Positions 10,375 to 22,570 are shown, counted from the first letter of the stretch. The stretch is 64,000 nucleotides of DNA from Malus domestica (GCF_042453785.1 NC_091669.1:12412501-12476500), one strand, 5' to 3'. The notes: generated by a model from the letters alone, not told the origin. Translations and numbers: made by a program.

Positions 10375-12613
10375 CGTTCTAGGATTTATGGAACAAAAAG
10401 GGTATTTTTGTATTTTCACTAAGTTTGGGAGATATTTTCCTTTTTAAAATGATTTTTGGGTCTTAAATGGTGTGCCCAAAGGGCCCACCCCCTGTTTTGT
10501 CCCCCGGTTCCCATCCCATTTTCCTTCTTTTTCTGGTTTTTATAACTCTCTTTCTCTCCTTCAGCTTTCTCCCCTCTTTTCTCACCCTCAAGCTCACCTC
10601 TCTCTCGGACTCTTTCCCGATCGACACCCGCACCCATAGATACAAACGCACGTAGGCCACCAACCTTTTCTCTGTACTCCTTCACCATTCAGAGAGCCTC
10701 TCCCGTACCTTTTGTTCCTCCTTTCCCTCTGCGAGTAAAAGTCTGAGACCACCCATCGATTTCTCCGGCGAGTTCCTCGTCCTTCCGATTTGGGTAAGCT
10801 TCAAAACACTCCAAATGCTTCTCTTTTCATCCTATAATTCCTTTCTGACCATGTTGTTGTGTTTTGGACGTCAACATAAGAAGAAACAACTCGGAGGGTG
10901 TTTTTCCAGTTTTACCGGCTAGTTCGACCGCTTTCGATGCATTTTTCGGTCAAACCATGACGAGTTAGATGTCATGTGAGATACCATTCTCTTCGTCTCA
11001 TCGAGAACTATGATTTCCGTTTTTTGAATCACTCGATTTCGTTGAGTATTTACAAAGTTATGAACGTTTAAAGTTTGTCCCATTTTCCAGTCGAAATCCG
11101 GCCTTCTTCCCTGACGAGTAACAGGCTCCCAAGCCCAACCTTTCAAACCAGGCCCTTTGGGCCTTATCACATTAGGGCCTTTGGCCCGTTAAAACAAAAC
11201 CCAACCCATTTAATTATTCTATATGTTTTCTAAAATTCAAAGTCATGTGGGCCGAGCTCTCAAGCCCAAACCCATTAGAAACCTTGAAACCCTAAGCCCT
11301 TTAAACCTTTTAAACCCGTACCCTTTTTAATTATTAAACCCCAAAGCCTTTTGAGGTCAAAACCCTAAACCCTAAACCCTAACCGGCCCAAACCCTTTAT
11401 GGGGAATATTCTATTGACTTTTACAAAATTTTACCGGGATTATTCTTAGGGTAATTCGACATCCTGAATCCATTTCTGACGTCCGTATTCCCAAATTCAA
11501 TTGTTATAATAGAGTTTTATTAATTGGACTCTTTATGTGCTTAGGTGCATATATTGTGACGTTTCCATGATTACTAGTTTGCATGGCTCTTCGGCGGCTA
11601 AGTATTTGTGAGTGGACCCCTTTTAAAATGCATGTTTTAATAGTAGAAATGCATACATGGAAAAGCATGATTTAGCAATTATGTTTTATGAAGCGCTATG
11701 AGATAACGTGCTTATTGAGGTTATTGTGAATTATTACTATTTTTCCTATAACCCGTGTTCTTATAGAATATCTGATGGATGCAGATATGATATTTAGAAC
11801 ATGTTTAGAACGCCTCTTTATAGTATAGATGATGGATGACTTTATACTATGAAGTTGTTTTTCAATATATATATATATATATATATATGTTCAATGGTTT
11901 TGCATTTACCTAGTGGTCCCTATTCCGCTACGGGATGAAGGGATAGATTCTAGTCCATCCCGGGCGACAGTTATGGTGTTGGCATAAGGCCTAAAGTGTT
12001 TTTCCTCTGGCTATTAGCACAGGGAGGGGGAGCCGGCATGGAGCCTGGGGGTAATTTTCCTTTGACTGTTTGCTCAGAGACGGGGAGTCAGCATGGGGCC
12101 TGGAGAGTTATCGGACATTCACTAGTGGTTATTATATATACAAGTTATGATTTGAGACATTGCACGGCATGCTAGGTTTCGAAAAACCTATGTTTATCAT
12201 GATATATATGTGTTTTCATAAAACATGGGGGTTAGTATGTTGATAATTGTTTTATGATATATATATATCAACTTGGTTCACTCATGTTTGTTTTGCGCCC
12301 CCTTCAGGACTTAGAATCGAGGCACACAATCCCGGCGTCAAGACACTTCCGCATCTGCATCTTTGAGTCCTTTCGGTGTAGGACCCACTCCTTTGTTCAT
12401 TCAATTTTATATTAATTATTTAAGTGTTCTAGATTAGTTGTGTGCTTTGAACACATTCCTAAAATGCATATTCATTATATTTTATATTTATAAGTCTTAT
12501 TTATTCCTTGTTCTCAACATTTGCATTCAATAAAAGACTTTCGTCACCTTTGAGTGTCAGTCAGCACGTGTCTATCCTGGAATTTCGAGGAATATCGGGA
12601 TCGGGGTGTGTCA
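10375..12613 (+). mobile_element. Solo LTR, about 2.24 kb
   Basis: It starts TGTAACAACCCGTTC and ends GGGGTGTGTCA (TG...CA), flanked by TATGT (10370-10374) and TATAT (12614-12618), a 5-bp target duplication with one difference. No gag-pol sequence or second LTR lies nearby, so it is best read as the product of LTR-LTR recombination. Internal signatures include a polypyrimidine leader-like block near 10550-10620, two related cassettes containing GGGGGAGCCGGCATGGAGCC (12026) and GGGGAGTCAGCATGGGGCC (12079), an (AT)n run at 11866-11888, and three telomere-like CCCTAAA units at 11363-11382. The length and terminal sequence suggest a Ty3/gypsy or LARD-type parent; this is inference. Confidence 0.75.
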
Positions 12614-12979
12614 TATATCCTTACACGTGAGGCTTACGCTGAGACTATGAACGGATAGTTGACGAAACTTTCAATGTTGACAGATTTCACCACAAGGGTT
12701 TAAATTCTAATTTTCTCACCATGGGGGCTATCTTCCAGCTACCCTATCACCACCGGGACCATTAGTCCAATTAGACCAAAATATTAAGTGCTCATGAAGA
12801 AAATGTCCTATTTTTTTTAATTTGACTCTTAATAGTTTTGTTTTGTGTTAAAAAAAAAAACCCTAAATACTGAGGATTGAATGGATTATGTAACATGAGA
12901 AACAGAAAGCATTGTGGGCCCCCCTATACATGTATATATTATAGACAAATAGAGGGGAGGGAGCGAAATGATGGACTGC

Positions 12980-13376
12980 ATTTGCATGTGATCCCTAAGT
13001 ACTCGTAATGGAAATTTGTTATTGTTGTTTTATATTTTGACCCAAAAGATTTTCTTACCCTTTTAGGATACAAAAAAATTGATTGTGTAAATTAACTGGC
13101 GTGGTGTCCAAGTTAATGTCTATCTCAGTAGACAGTATCAGCAGCATATCTTTATATATAAATTCAACAAACTCTTTTGGGATCCCAAGCTTCACTAAAT
13201 TGTTTTGCATGTGATCCCTAAGTACTCGTAATAGAAAGTTTGCTTTTTATTTTATATTCAGACCCAAAACGTATTCTTTCCCTTTTACGGACACAAAAAA
13301 TTGATGGTGTAGATTAACTGGCGGGGTGTCAAGTTGATGTCTATCTCAGTAGAAAGTAGCAGCAGCATATGCATTG
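12980..13376. repeat. Tandem duplication, about 0.2-kb unit
   Basis: The block from GCATGTGATCCCTAAGTACT through GTCTATCTCAGTAGA and CAGCAGCATAT occurs twice in tandem (about 12985-13152 and 13207-13369). The copies differ by several substitutions and small gaps. No coding content is seen. Confidence 0.8.
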
Positions 13377-13683
13377 GCGCCATTTGCCATGCATGGTTTA
13401 TTTCTCGATCTCCAGAAGAGCTGCAGAAGCATCATGAGCCTGAAAAAAAAAAAACAATTAATGGAAGAAATAAAGTTTTTACTTTTTACACGCTTTTTCC
13501 TCTTGTTTGGTACAACACATAGCCTTGTATATGCACGAACTAACCACAGAAAAGCTCGTTTGCAGCTTATTGATTTCTGCTAAAGCAAAACTACTCTTAC
13601 TGCAGATGTGTTTCAGTCTCTCCCCCGGCCCCCGTATGCATACACTGTTAGTACGTGCACGGTCTCCTGTATATTTACTCGTA

Positions 13684-14567
13684 TTTCTCTTCTTGTTTCT
13701 CTGCCTTTGTGCCCTAGCTAGCTAATGGACGTAGTTATCTAACGTCGTTATTGGAAGAAAGAATGACAACTAGGGTTAGGTTAGGTTGTATGTTCACCGT
13801 ACAAAGGATTTTAGGGTGACATATAGTGTTGTCAATTCCCTTAATTCAAGGGATGTGTCTCTTGTTATCAATTCCCTTAATTCAAGGGATGTGTCTTATT
13901 TGTCTTGTTGTCAATTCCCTTCATTCAAGAGATGTGTCTTATTTGTTCTTTTTTTGTTAGCTTTAGAAGTAAATCAAGGAGGGATAGGTAGTCTTGTTTT
14001 CTTCCCTCTAGCACATATATATTTGCTATCTCTTGTACCTGATTGTCTCATGATGAATATATCACTCACAAAATTCAATAGTCGTTGCAAGCTATTATCA
14101 CCCAGCTCAAGCATTTTGAAATGAAGCATATATATGTGCATGGAGAAGAACACTTACGGCGACAGATTTTCTGACTGAGTTGAGTTTTTCCATTGCTGTA
14201 GGATCCTCTTTTGAATCTACGTACGCCCTCTCTTTTCGGTTAATTATCTCTTCGGATGAACTAGCTGGAGTTGTCAGCCTGAAGGCCGCTTTTATATGCC
14301 TAGTGAGTTTTGAGTTGTTTTTTAGTTGAGTTTTTGAGAAGTGCCTACCAAATAAGAATCTCGAACTTAATTGTGACTCAAAATTAATTTGTTTGTGAAT
14401 TTAAAGAAGTAGAACTCTATTTCAAAATACCAAATAGGCCCTTCACTTTTTTAAATCTTTTATTTGTACACTTGATTTTAAATTTTGATATGTAACCTAA
14501 ATCAGGTTGGCTGTACCTTTTGTGGGTACTTAACACTTTTATCCTTTCAACTTTGACATTGGTAGAT
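13684..14567. repeat. Segmental duplication, copy 2
   Basis: Direct repeat of 1-697. It is longer because it holds a 331-bp insertion (13750-14080), and it lacks the small TIR element of copy 1. Homology ends near 14567, where SINE-bearing sequence begins. Confidence 0.8.
13750..14080. mobile_element. 331-bp insertion of unknown class, 6-bp target duplication
   Basis: GTCGTT flanks the insert on both sides (13744-13749 and 14081-14086). Copy 1 of the duplicated segment (about 60-66) has a single GTCGTT and no insert, so the borders are exact. The inside holds three tandem ~40-bp units with the core TCAATTCCCTTAATTCAAGG. No TIR, poly-A tail or TG...CA ends are obvious, so I cannot name the class. 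Confidence 0.75.
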
Positions 14568-14582
14568 TTTTTTTCTAAACAA

Positions 14583-14765
14583 AAATAAGACCGGCACGCC
14601 ATTTAATATTATGGTTTAGTGATATTCTTCTTCACTTGTAATTAAGAGATCTTAGGTTCGATTCTTGCCAAATGAGAATTTGAACCACATTATTGCTAGC
14701 CCGTTGTGAGGCTAAACCTACTCCCTTTAGTGTAGATAATATTGTCTGTTAAAAAAAAAAAAAGT
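14583..14765 (+). mobile_element. SINE-like tRNA-derived repeat, copy 2
   Basis: Same family as 2726-2912: a B-box-like GGTTCGATTC at 14655, the TTGAACCACATTATTGCTAG block and a 3' A-run (about 14750-14763). The motif (G)(A/T)C(C/T)GGCACG occurs at both ends and may be a diverged target duplication. Confidence 0.6.
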
Positions 14766-15690
14766 CTGGCACGTTCTTTTAATGTGGACAATGTGTATAT
14801 ATGTGGGTGACTATTTTTTATACATTTAGAACTATATATACGAGTGAGAATATTTATTCTTAGTTTTTTTATATCACACAAATTAGGGCTTTTAAATAAT
14901 ATCCCATATTTATAGTAAAAGAGAAAAGGGAAAAAAAAAAGTAAGGATATTCCCATAAAATGGAGAGTTATAAATTTCATAATTTCGTAACGTCCATAAA
15001 AAAGTTAAGATGGAAATACATTACATTAATATTAATATGCATTTGTAAGCATACATCCATCATGCACACGCATCATTCATGCGTAATGTATACATGCGTT
15101 GCACAAGAATGGTAGTATGGCTGGTCACACAAGAATCGCATTATTTTATTGTATATAAAATAAGAAGGAAGAATCGATGTTTAATGAAGAAAAGTGATTT
15201 GGTGAATTGACAATTCAATAGTTAATATATTATCTGTTGATGCCATATTGGTATATCTCAAAAGTGGGATATTTTGAATTTTTCAAGTTGTTCGGATTAA
15301 CATAACTTTTATTTGACATGTCATGTTGGGCCTGTAATGTGTGAATTAGAAGAGAACGATGAGATTTGCATGAGGTGTTCTCCGTTGGAGTGTGATCGAT
15401 TTATGTCGTTTACCGTTTAAAACGAGATTCTAATATATTAATTAGAATCTTTTTGATATTTTGATATTTGGTTAATTTCTTGCCTATTTGAATTTATAGG
15501 GTTAAGTTCCATTATAAGTAGGTCATATTAGCATTAAGTTTGCAATCAATTCATATTATTACCAATAAACTTTAAAGTTTTCTCTATTTTTTGGTGAATT
15601 CCGAAGTAATGGCTACTTCAGCTTATTTGGTAGTCGATTAGGGTGAGGATTTTGTTCGATATCCCTTGTCGTATATTCCGCTGCGTGAGC
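14766..15690. other. Intergenic DNA, right part a diverged repeat of 9350-9640
   Basis: The first 600 bp is AT-rich with no recognisable feature. From about 15390 it matches the 9351-9640 block. No gene is seen. Confidence 0.5.
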
Positions 15691-15879
15691 ATGGAAAACA
15701 ACGAAAACGGCCTCGTGGAGCAGCACGAGGAGTCGAAGATGGTGGATTTTGGCCCTTCATCAAAGGGATTCAAGGCCCTTCCAACAAAAAAACTGAAGCT
15801 CAGATTTTTCCGTACACCCGTCCCGAAATTTTTTAGTGCGTTCTCTCCTGTTCCTTATCTTGTTTGTCTGTTTGGCTGA
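15691..15879 (+). CDS. Possible small ORF, unrecognised
   Basis: An ATG frame of 62 codons begins MENNENGLVEQHEESK. It contains a basic stretch (TKKLKLRFF) and ends at TGA. Its upstream flank is the repeat shared with 9640, but the coding part is not. No splice partner or family is recognised. The composition is gene-like at the start, so it may be a first exon or an exon fragment. Confidence is low. Confidence 0.2.
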   Translation: MENNENGLVEQHEESKMVDFGPSSKGFKALPTKKLKLRFFRTPVPKFFSAFSPVPYLVCLFG

Positions 15880-16083
15880 TTCTTTTTCATCGATCGATTT
15901 CTTTGAGTGTCGATATTTTCTGTCATGTCGGTATTTAGGAATTTTCTTGAATGGAAATGGTGGGACGATTTGGACAAATTTCCCAAATTTTCTTTTGGGA
16001 TTATTTATAGTGTATTAAGCTATTACTTCATTCTTTTAAGCCCCATTTGGATGGACGAATTTTCTTTGAAAACATAATAATTA

Positions 16084-17050
16084 GGGTTTTTATCACAAAT
16101 GGTCCCTGACATTGATCAAACACATTATTTTAGCCCCTGACATTGAAAATCAATAGAAATGGTCCCTGAGATTGATCACACACATCACAAATGGTCCTTC
16201 CGTTAAAAACTCTCTGGGCAATTTTCAAAGCTTCGTAACTTAATCGTTTCTTAACCAAATTCGACCCATAATATATCAAAATGAAGGTAGGAAAGTGTCG
16301 AACAAGATTATATCTATTTTGAAGCCCAATGATTGCCGGAGATGGCCAGAAAATAGCCTCAAATGTGACTGATCCGCAGAAAAACTGGAAAACTCACCTG
16401 AAACTGGGTAAATTTTAAACGTTCATAACTTCTTTAATAATTAACGAAATCGAGTGATTCAAAAATGAAAATCATACTTCTCGACGAGATGAAGAGAGTG
16501 ATATCTTTCTTGATGGCTAACACGCCATAGTTTGGCCGAAAAAGGGCTCGGAATTGGCTAACTTGAAAATGGTTATCCAATTTCTAGCCATTTTCCGGTT
16601 AAACCACGGTGAATTAGCAGTCAATAAAGGTACCAATCTCTTTTTCTCATTGATAACTATGATTTTCATTTTTGAATCACTCAATTTTGTTGAGTATTGA
16701 AGAAGTTATGAATGTTTAAGGTTTACCCAATTTCCGGCGAGTTTTCCAGTTTTTCCGCAAACCAGTCACATTTGAGGCTATTTTCCGGCCATCTCTGGTA
16801 ACTATTGGGCTTCCAAATAGGTATAATCTTGTTCCACACTTTCCTATCTTCATTTTGATATATCATGGGTCGAATTTGGTTAAGAAACGATTGAGTTACG
16901 AAGCTCTGAAAATTGCCCAAAGAGTTTTTAACGGAAGGACCATTTGTGATGTGTTTGATCAATGTCAGGGACCATTTCTATTGATTTTCAATGTCAGGGA
17001 CCAAAATGATGTGTTTGATCAATGTCAGGGACTATTTGTGATAAAAACCC
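16084..17050. mobile_element. Fold-back (long inverted repeat) element, 9-bp target duplication
   Basis: The two halves are inverted repeats of each other over roughly 470 bp each. The left half begins GGGTTTTTATCACAAATGG and the right half ends with its complement. Inner blocks such as CAGTCACATTTGAGGCTATT appear in both orientations (left about 16350, right about 16765). The flanks read TAATAATTA (16075-16083) and TTATAATTA (17051-17059), a 9-bp duplication with one mismatch, as expected for Mutator-like elements. Subterminal GGTCCCTGACATTGATCA units are repeated two to three times in each arm. No protein is encoded. Confidence 0.85.
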
Positions 17051-17466
17051 TTATAATTATATCCACATGGAATGCCCTCTATCCAAACGGGCCCTAACTT
17101 TTCAAAAGCACAAATCTTTTTGGTGCTTCTACTTTGTTGCTTGACAAACACGTAATAGGCTATTTATTGGGTTTCAGGAAATTGTTGGCTCAAGTTCTTT
17201 TGAGGAGAAACTGTTAGTGTTACCCAATTTGGTATCTGTATGGTGATCGAGTCGTTGATCGGGATGAAAGAAATAAGGTTTGGATAAAATGAGAGTTTCA
17301 TATATGGGCGTACCTAATGAAAAGGGTTTGAAAACTTTAAGTTTTAACAAAAATGACAAAATAAAGGGTAAAGTGAATAGTATCAGGATTGACGTTTTAG
17401 TGTAAAATGTGGTTTTTCGTTAAAGTGAACAGTACCGAGATTTACTATCTTTATACATCCCCACAA

Positions 17467-17603
17467 GTGCCTTCGCCCATGAGCGGTAGGTCTCGGGTTC
17501 GAGACTTGGGAGCAGCCTCTCCATAAATAAGGGTAAGGCTAGCCGACATTCACCTCTCCCAGACCCTGCGTAAAGCGGGAGCCTTGTGCACTGGGTACGA
17601 CCC
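17467..17603 (+). mobile_element. Au-type SINE (5'-truncated), 14-bp target duplication
   Basis: The body matches the widespread plant Au SINE as I know it: a B box within GGTCTCGGGTTCGAGACT, the central block GACATTCACCTCTCCCAGAC and the end GTGCACTGGGTACGACC. It is flanked by the perfect direct repeat ATACATCCCCACAA (17453-17466 and 17604-17617). The A-box end is short or missing, so the copy is probably 5'-truncated. Confidence 0.9.
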
Positions 17604-17944
17604 ATACATCCCCACAATATCTAACGCATATATGTAATGCTTTTTTGGTATGTCTCAGGCACTCAGATGGCCTCTGGTGGATGGTGAAAACTGAAACCAT
17701 CCAATTTTAATAGAAGCGAAAGGGCTTAAAACTATTTCAAATTGTATTGGCTAAATCTTAGGGTAACACTGTACCCTCGAACTAAACTGTTTCATCTCTC
17801 TGTCTGCCTTTGCCTTGTTATGTGCAGAAAATAATATAACATAGGTTTGGCCGGTGGTAGAATCTGCTCTACTAGAGCATGACATGTCAGGTGAACTGGT
17901 ATGTCATAATAAATGTTGTTTACGGAAAGTCTTATGTTGAGTTT

Positions 17945-18221
17945 TGTTGAGATTTAAGTTCAACAAAGTGTGTATGTATTCATGAAAAAGAATTACAAGG
18001 GAGAGGTCTCATTAAAAGGAGGCAAAGCAACGAAGGAAAAACCTACCCAATAAACAAATGCAAACAGCTACAAAGTAGTAGCTAGAGAGAAAAAGGCTAA
18101 CCCTAGATACAACTCACAAGAAATCTCCTAGAAGACATAAACCCTAAAATTAAGGAATAACACTTTAACACAAACTGAATAACACTTTAACAGAACTGAT
18201 GGCCACCCATCAGTTTAAATA
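17945..18221 (-). repeat. Copia A 3' LTR
   Basis: 277 bp, longer than its partner. The extra sequence includes a partial repeat of the block AATAACACTTTAACA (18165-18192). The polypurine tract (complement of CTCCCCCTCAAGC) follows directly at 18222. Confidence 0.88.
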
Positions 18222-18375
18222 CTCCCCCTCAAGCTGGATCAAGGGGGTTGATTGATCCAAGCTTGCTCAGCAATCTTTGGAAATGAGTAAAGTCGAGAGC
18301 TTTTGTAAACAAGTCAGCAAGTTGATCATTACTTCGAGTGTACACGGTGTTGATGACTTTGGATTGGACTTGTGC

Positions 18376-21300
18376 TCAGATGTAATGGCAATCAACTTCA
18401 ATGTGCTTTGTTCTTTCGTGGAATACCGGATTTGAAGTTATATGCATGGTAGCTTGGTTGTCACAAAACAAGGACATAGGTTCCTTGTTGACGCAACCAA
18501 GATCCGTTAGGAGACTTTTTAACCATATTAATTCACAAGTCGTGGCTGCCATGGCTCTATATTTAGCCTCAGCACTTGATCTTGTAACCACGATTTGTTT
18601 TTTACTCTTCCATGTCATAAGATTGCCACCAACAAAAGTACAGAAACCAGTGGTAGACTTGCGATCGAGGGCATTACCCACCCAATCAGCATCAGTGTAT
18701 GCCATGATATGATTTGAACCATGTTTTTGCATGAGTAAACCTCTGCCAATGGATCCCTTCAAGTATCTGAGTATCCTTTTGACACTCTCCCAGTGAATCA
18801 TCGAGGGAGAGTGCATAAATTGACTGACAAAACTTACAGAATAAGCAATATCAAGTCTGGTGATAGTGAGGTAGATGAGTTTTCCTACCACACGTTGATA
18901 AACCCTAGGGTTTGGTAGTGGTTCACTGGGTGCATCTATTTGAAGTCTACTCACCAAAGGAGTAGAAGCGGGCTTGCAATTCAACATGCCAGCTTCATCC
19001 AATAGATCAAGAACATACCTCCTTTGATTTAAGAACAAACCCTTGAAGGAAGTAGCCATTTCAATGCCAAGAAAGTACTTTAAGATTCCCAAATCCTTAA
19101 TGGAAAATTGTTGATGAAGAGAGGATTTAAGGGCATTGATTTCTTCTATGTTATCATCTGTTATAATAAGATCATCAACATATATAAGAACAACTAGTTT
19201 GCCACTTTTACCAGTGCGAACAAATAACGAGGAATCGGCATGGCTCCTTGTGAATCCTGCAGCTTCAAGGACTGAACTTAACTTCGAGTACTAGGCTCAG
19301 GGAAATTGCTTCAGTCCATATATGGCCTTATGGAGCTTGCAAACTTTGTTAGTTTCATGCTTTTATGGATGTCCGGAAGGAAGCTTCATGTACACTTCCT
19401 CTTCGAGGTCACCATGAAGAAATGCATTCTTCACATCCATTTGAAATAGGGACCAATCGAGATTGACTGCCACAGATAACAACACTTGTACAGTACTCAT
19501 TTTGGCTACGGGAGCAAATGTCTCCTTGTAGTCAATGCTATAAGTTTGAGTAAAGCCACGGGCTACTAAACAAGCCTTATGTATTTCAATATTGCCATTT
19601 GAATGAAACTTGGTCTTGTATATCCACCTACTCCCTACGACCCTTTTTCCTTTTGGAAGATCAACCACTCCATGTTTGGTTGTTGTTCAGTGCTTAAAGC
19701 TCTTCTTTCATAGCTTTCTGCCATACTGGAATGTGAACAGCTTCATTAAAATTTCTTGGTTCATCATTAGTGGACAGTTGATGTAGAAAGGCTGCATGGG
19801 ATGGTGACAATTTTTGATAGGTTAAGGCTTTGGAAATGGGATGTCTTGCCGTGTACGTAACATACTCTTGCAGCCTTAGAGGAGGATGCCTGTCACGAGT
19901 AAGGTTTCATCGTGGTGCCAAGACAGGTTGAGGAGTAGTGCTTGAGCTTCCTTGATCAGGAGATGTTTCCTCATCATCATGTTGTTCTGAGTGGTGGTCG
20001 AGATAAACATTGAATTCATGTAAATTTGCTGGAGTGGGCAGAGGAAAAATGTCCAGTAGGTTCTCCCCCTGAGGTTCTTCACTGCTATTTTTGTGAAAGA
20101 ATGAAGCATTCTCACCAAATCGAACATCCCTTGAGACACCAATCTTTCCATTAAGAGGATTGTAATATTTGTATCCTTTTTTAGTGCTCGAGTATCCCAT
20201 GAAGGCACTCTTGACAGCTCTGGGATCGAGCTTGTCTCGATGTGCAGCTTGAATATGGACATAACATGTGCATCCAAAAGTTCTCAGGTGTGAGATGTCA
20301 ATAGTTCTTCCCTTCATTACTTCAACAGGTGATTTGAATTCAATACACGGGTAGGTAACCTGTTGATGATGTAGGCTGCAGTGAGGAGAGCCTGAGACCA
20401 AAACCTTCTAGGAACATGCATTTGAAGCATAAGAGATCTGGATTTCTCTAATAAGTCACGGTTTTTTCTCTCGGCTACACCATTCTGTTGTGGTGTACCA
20501 ACACAGCTGGTTTGATGTAAAATCCCATGATTGCTCAAATAATTAGACATATTGTTGGATGTATACTCAGTGCCATTATCCGATTGTAAAATGTTTAACT
20601 TAGAGGAGAATTGGTTTAAGATTAATTGATGAAAGTCTTTGAAAGCATCAAAGAATTCACTTTTGAATTTTAAGAGGTAAATCCAAGTGCAACGAGAATA
20701 GTCATCAATAAAGGTGGCATAATATTTATATCCATCAAATGATTCTACACGGGAATGACCGCAAATATCTGAATGAACAACCTCAAACAGTTTACTGGTT
20801 CTAGACTTGGAAGAAACAAAAAGAATCCTAGTAGCATTTGACATTTGATAGACTTCACATTCATGTGTGGCTTTACAAAAATTTGGAAATAGTTGTTCAT
20901 CACAGGTTCTGAGGGATGCCCCAATCGAAGGTGCCAAAGTTGGTACTCTTGAGGAAGACTTAGGCTGGCAAAAGCATGCTTAACAGGCTTTAGCTTCTTT
21001 GAAAGATAGTAGAGTCCATTCAATAGAAACCCTTCACCAATCTTCTTCTAGGTGACTCGGTCCTGAAATACAACATTGTGAGGAGAGAATATGGCAAGGC
21101 AATTTAGTGTGTTTGTGAGTTTTCCTATGGACAAAAGCTGGAAAGGAAATGAAGGCACATACAAAGCTGTTGACTCAATCTCATCACTTAACAGTTTAAG
21201 TTTACCTTTTCCTATAATAGGTTCTCCTTTCCCATTTGCTACAGACACAAGTGAAGACTCAGGCATATTTTGAAACTTATCTAAGCAAGAGGACTTATTT

Positions 21301-21400
21301 GTTATATGATCTGTGGCACCTGAGTCTATGATCCAACAATCATGCGTAATTTCATTGAGAGCAGTGGAGAGGGCAGAGATAATACCTGAAACATTGTCTT
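18376..21400 (-). pseudogene. Copia A pol region (protease-integrase-RT-RNase H), frameshifted
   Basis: Read on the minus strand from high to low coordinates. A protease DSGAT motif lies near 21320. Integrase pieces (about 20937-20317) show LWHLRLGHPS, then the DDE-type sites HSDICGHS, SDNGTEY and NGVAERKNR. RT pieces (19668-19363) contain QMDVKNAFLHG, with a YVDD active-site motif near 19180 in another frame. RNase H (19092-18376) has DADWVG and RSSAEAKYRAM. At least four frame changes and an in-frame TGA near 18375 separate the parts, so no single polyprotein can be made. Confidence 0.85.
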
Positions 21401-21488
21401 AGGTTGTGGTCTTATTCAAGAAGCCTGCAAATTTTCCAAGCATGGCAGTAAGATTCTTAGAGATCACTTCCTTTTCCTCAGTGGTGCA

Positions 21489-22475
21489 TCATCTCCTTTG
21501 AAGAAAGCTTGCAAATTCATTTATCAAATCTATGGGATTTGCAGTGAAGTTTGATAAACCACCAGTCAACGAGCTAGTTGAATGGAGAGCATTTGGAAAA
21601 ATTCCCTTGCCTTTTTTTATCATTCTTCCTTCCTTATCAAACTTTGGCTTTAACTCCGGATCTAGGATCCAACATTTTTCCCTTATGTGCCCATTCATGT
21701 TGCAGTAGGTACATTTCCAATTTGCCTTTTTTCTAGTAAAAAAATTTTCACCAGTGTGTTTATGATTGTTGGTGAAAACCCTTGCCTCAGAGTTGGACTT
21801 GGGTTCAATGTGCATGCCTTTTCTTTGAGTTTCCTCCTGTTGGACAGCTTGACAAACACTATTAAACGAAGGCAGATCTGCAGTCATCAGCAAGTGACTT
21901 CTAGGATCTTTATATTCTGCTCCAAGACTTGCCAGAAGTTGAAACACTTTGTCTTCATCGGCTCTTTTGAGGAGTGTAGCGGAATCTGTTGTATGTGGAC
22001 GATACATGTCAAGTTCGTTCCACATGGACTTAATGCTCCCAAGGTGTTGCATGAAGGATTGATCACCTTGCCTTAGCCCAGTGGGATCCTTCTTGAGTTG
22101 AAATATACGAGCAGCATTGTTTTGGCTGCCATACATCTCTTTGATAGATTCCCACAAAACATGAGAGGAGAGTTCAGACAGATTAGGTTCCTTAGAGTTA
22201 AGTATCCAGGACATAACAAGCTGATCGTTTGCATGCCATGCACCATACGATGTAGAGGATGGTTCAGGTGCTTTAATGCTTCCATTGGCATACCCTAGCT
22301 TCGATCTTCCACCTAGGGCAAGAGAGATGGCGCGAGACCATGGTAGGTAATTAAACTCGTTTAATAACACTGAGCACATGTGCAGATTTGGATTGATTTC
22401 ACCATGAATCACACTGGAAGATAAAGTGTTTGACGAGCTTGCTGCCTCTCGGCTTAAAGTCTGGTTTTCTGCCAT
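21489..22475 (-). CDS. Copia A gag, 328 aa open frame
   Basis: This is the capsid-like Gag of a Ty1/copia element, which packages element RNA. It has an N-terminal region with LNEFNYLPWSRAISLALGG, the UBN2/retrotran-gag core with ALLKRADEDKVFQLLASLG-type sequence, and a zinc knuckle CTYCNMNGHIREKC (C-x2-C-x4-H-x4-C) near residue 255. The ATG is about 108 bp inside the 5' LTR. The frame is open to TGA-side decay before protease. Gag has survived better than pol in this copy. Confidence 0.85.
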   Translation of the reverse strand: MAENQTLSREAASSSNTLSSSVIHGEINPNLHMCSVLLNEFNYLPWSRAISLALGGRSKLGYANGSIKAPEPSSTSYGAWHANDQLVMSWILNSKEPNLSELSSHVLWESIKEMYGSQNNAARIFQLKKDPTGLRQGDQSFMQHLGSIKSMWNELDMYRPHTTDSATLLKRADEDKVFQLLASLGAEYKDPRSHLLMTADLPSFNSVCQAVQQEETQRKGMHIEPKSNSEARVFTNNHKHTGENFFTRKKANWKCTYCNMNGHIREKCWILDPELKPKFDKEGRMIKKGKGIFPNALHSTSSLTGGLSNFTANPIDLINEFASFLQRR

Positions 22476-22570
22476 GACAGTGAACGAAGAGCAGAAGACA
22501 CCAAGAAAGAAAGAAATTTTTTTTTTGAATGGAATGGATTGAACAACAAAGGCAGGACCCTATGGTTCCT

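Noticed and set aside
10419-10688. Open frames in the first part of the solo LTR
   Set aside because: They lie inside a polypyrimidine LTR region and lack any protein similarity.
17467-17603. Functional tRNA gene suggested by the B box
   Set aside because: No cloverleaf or anticodon arm can be formed. Sequence and target duplication identify an Au SINE.
17621-17660. Helitron 5' end (ATCTAACGCATATATG)
   Set aside because: An A|TC start is present, but such short motifs are common in AT-rich DNA and no family comparison is possible here.
18401-18712. Plus-strand frames over copia A and B
   Set aside because: They are antisense shadows of the RNase H and gag-pol regions read on the minus strand.
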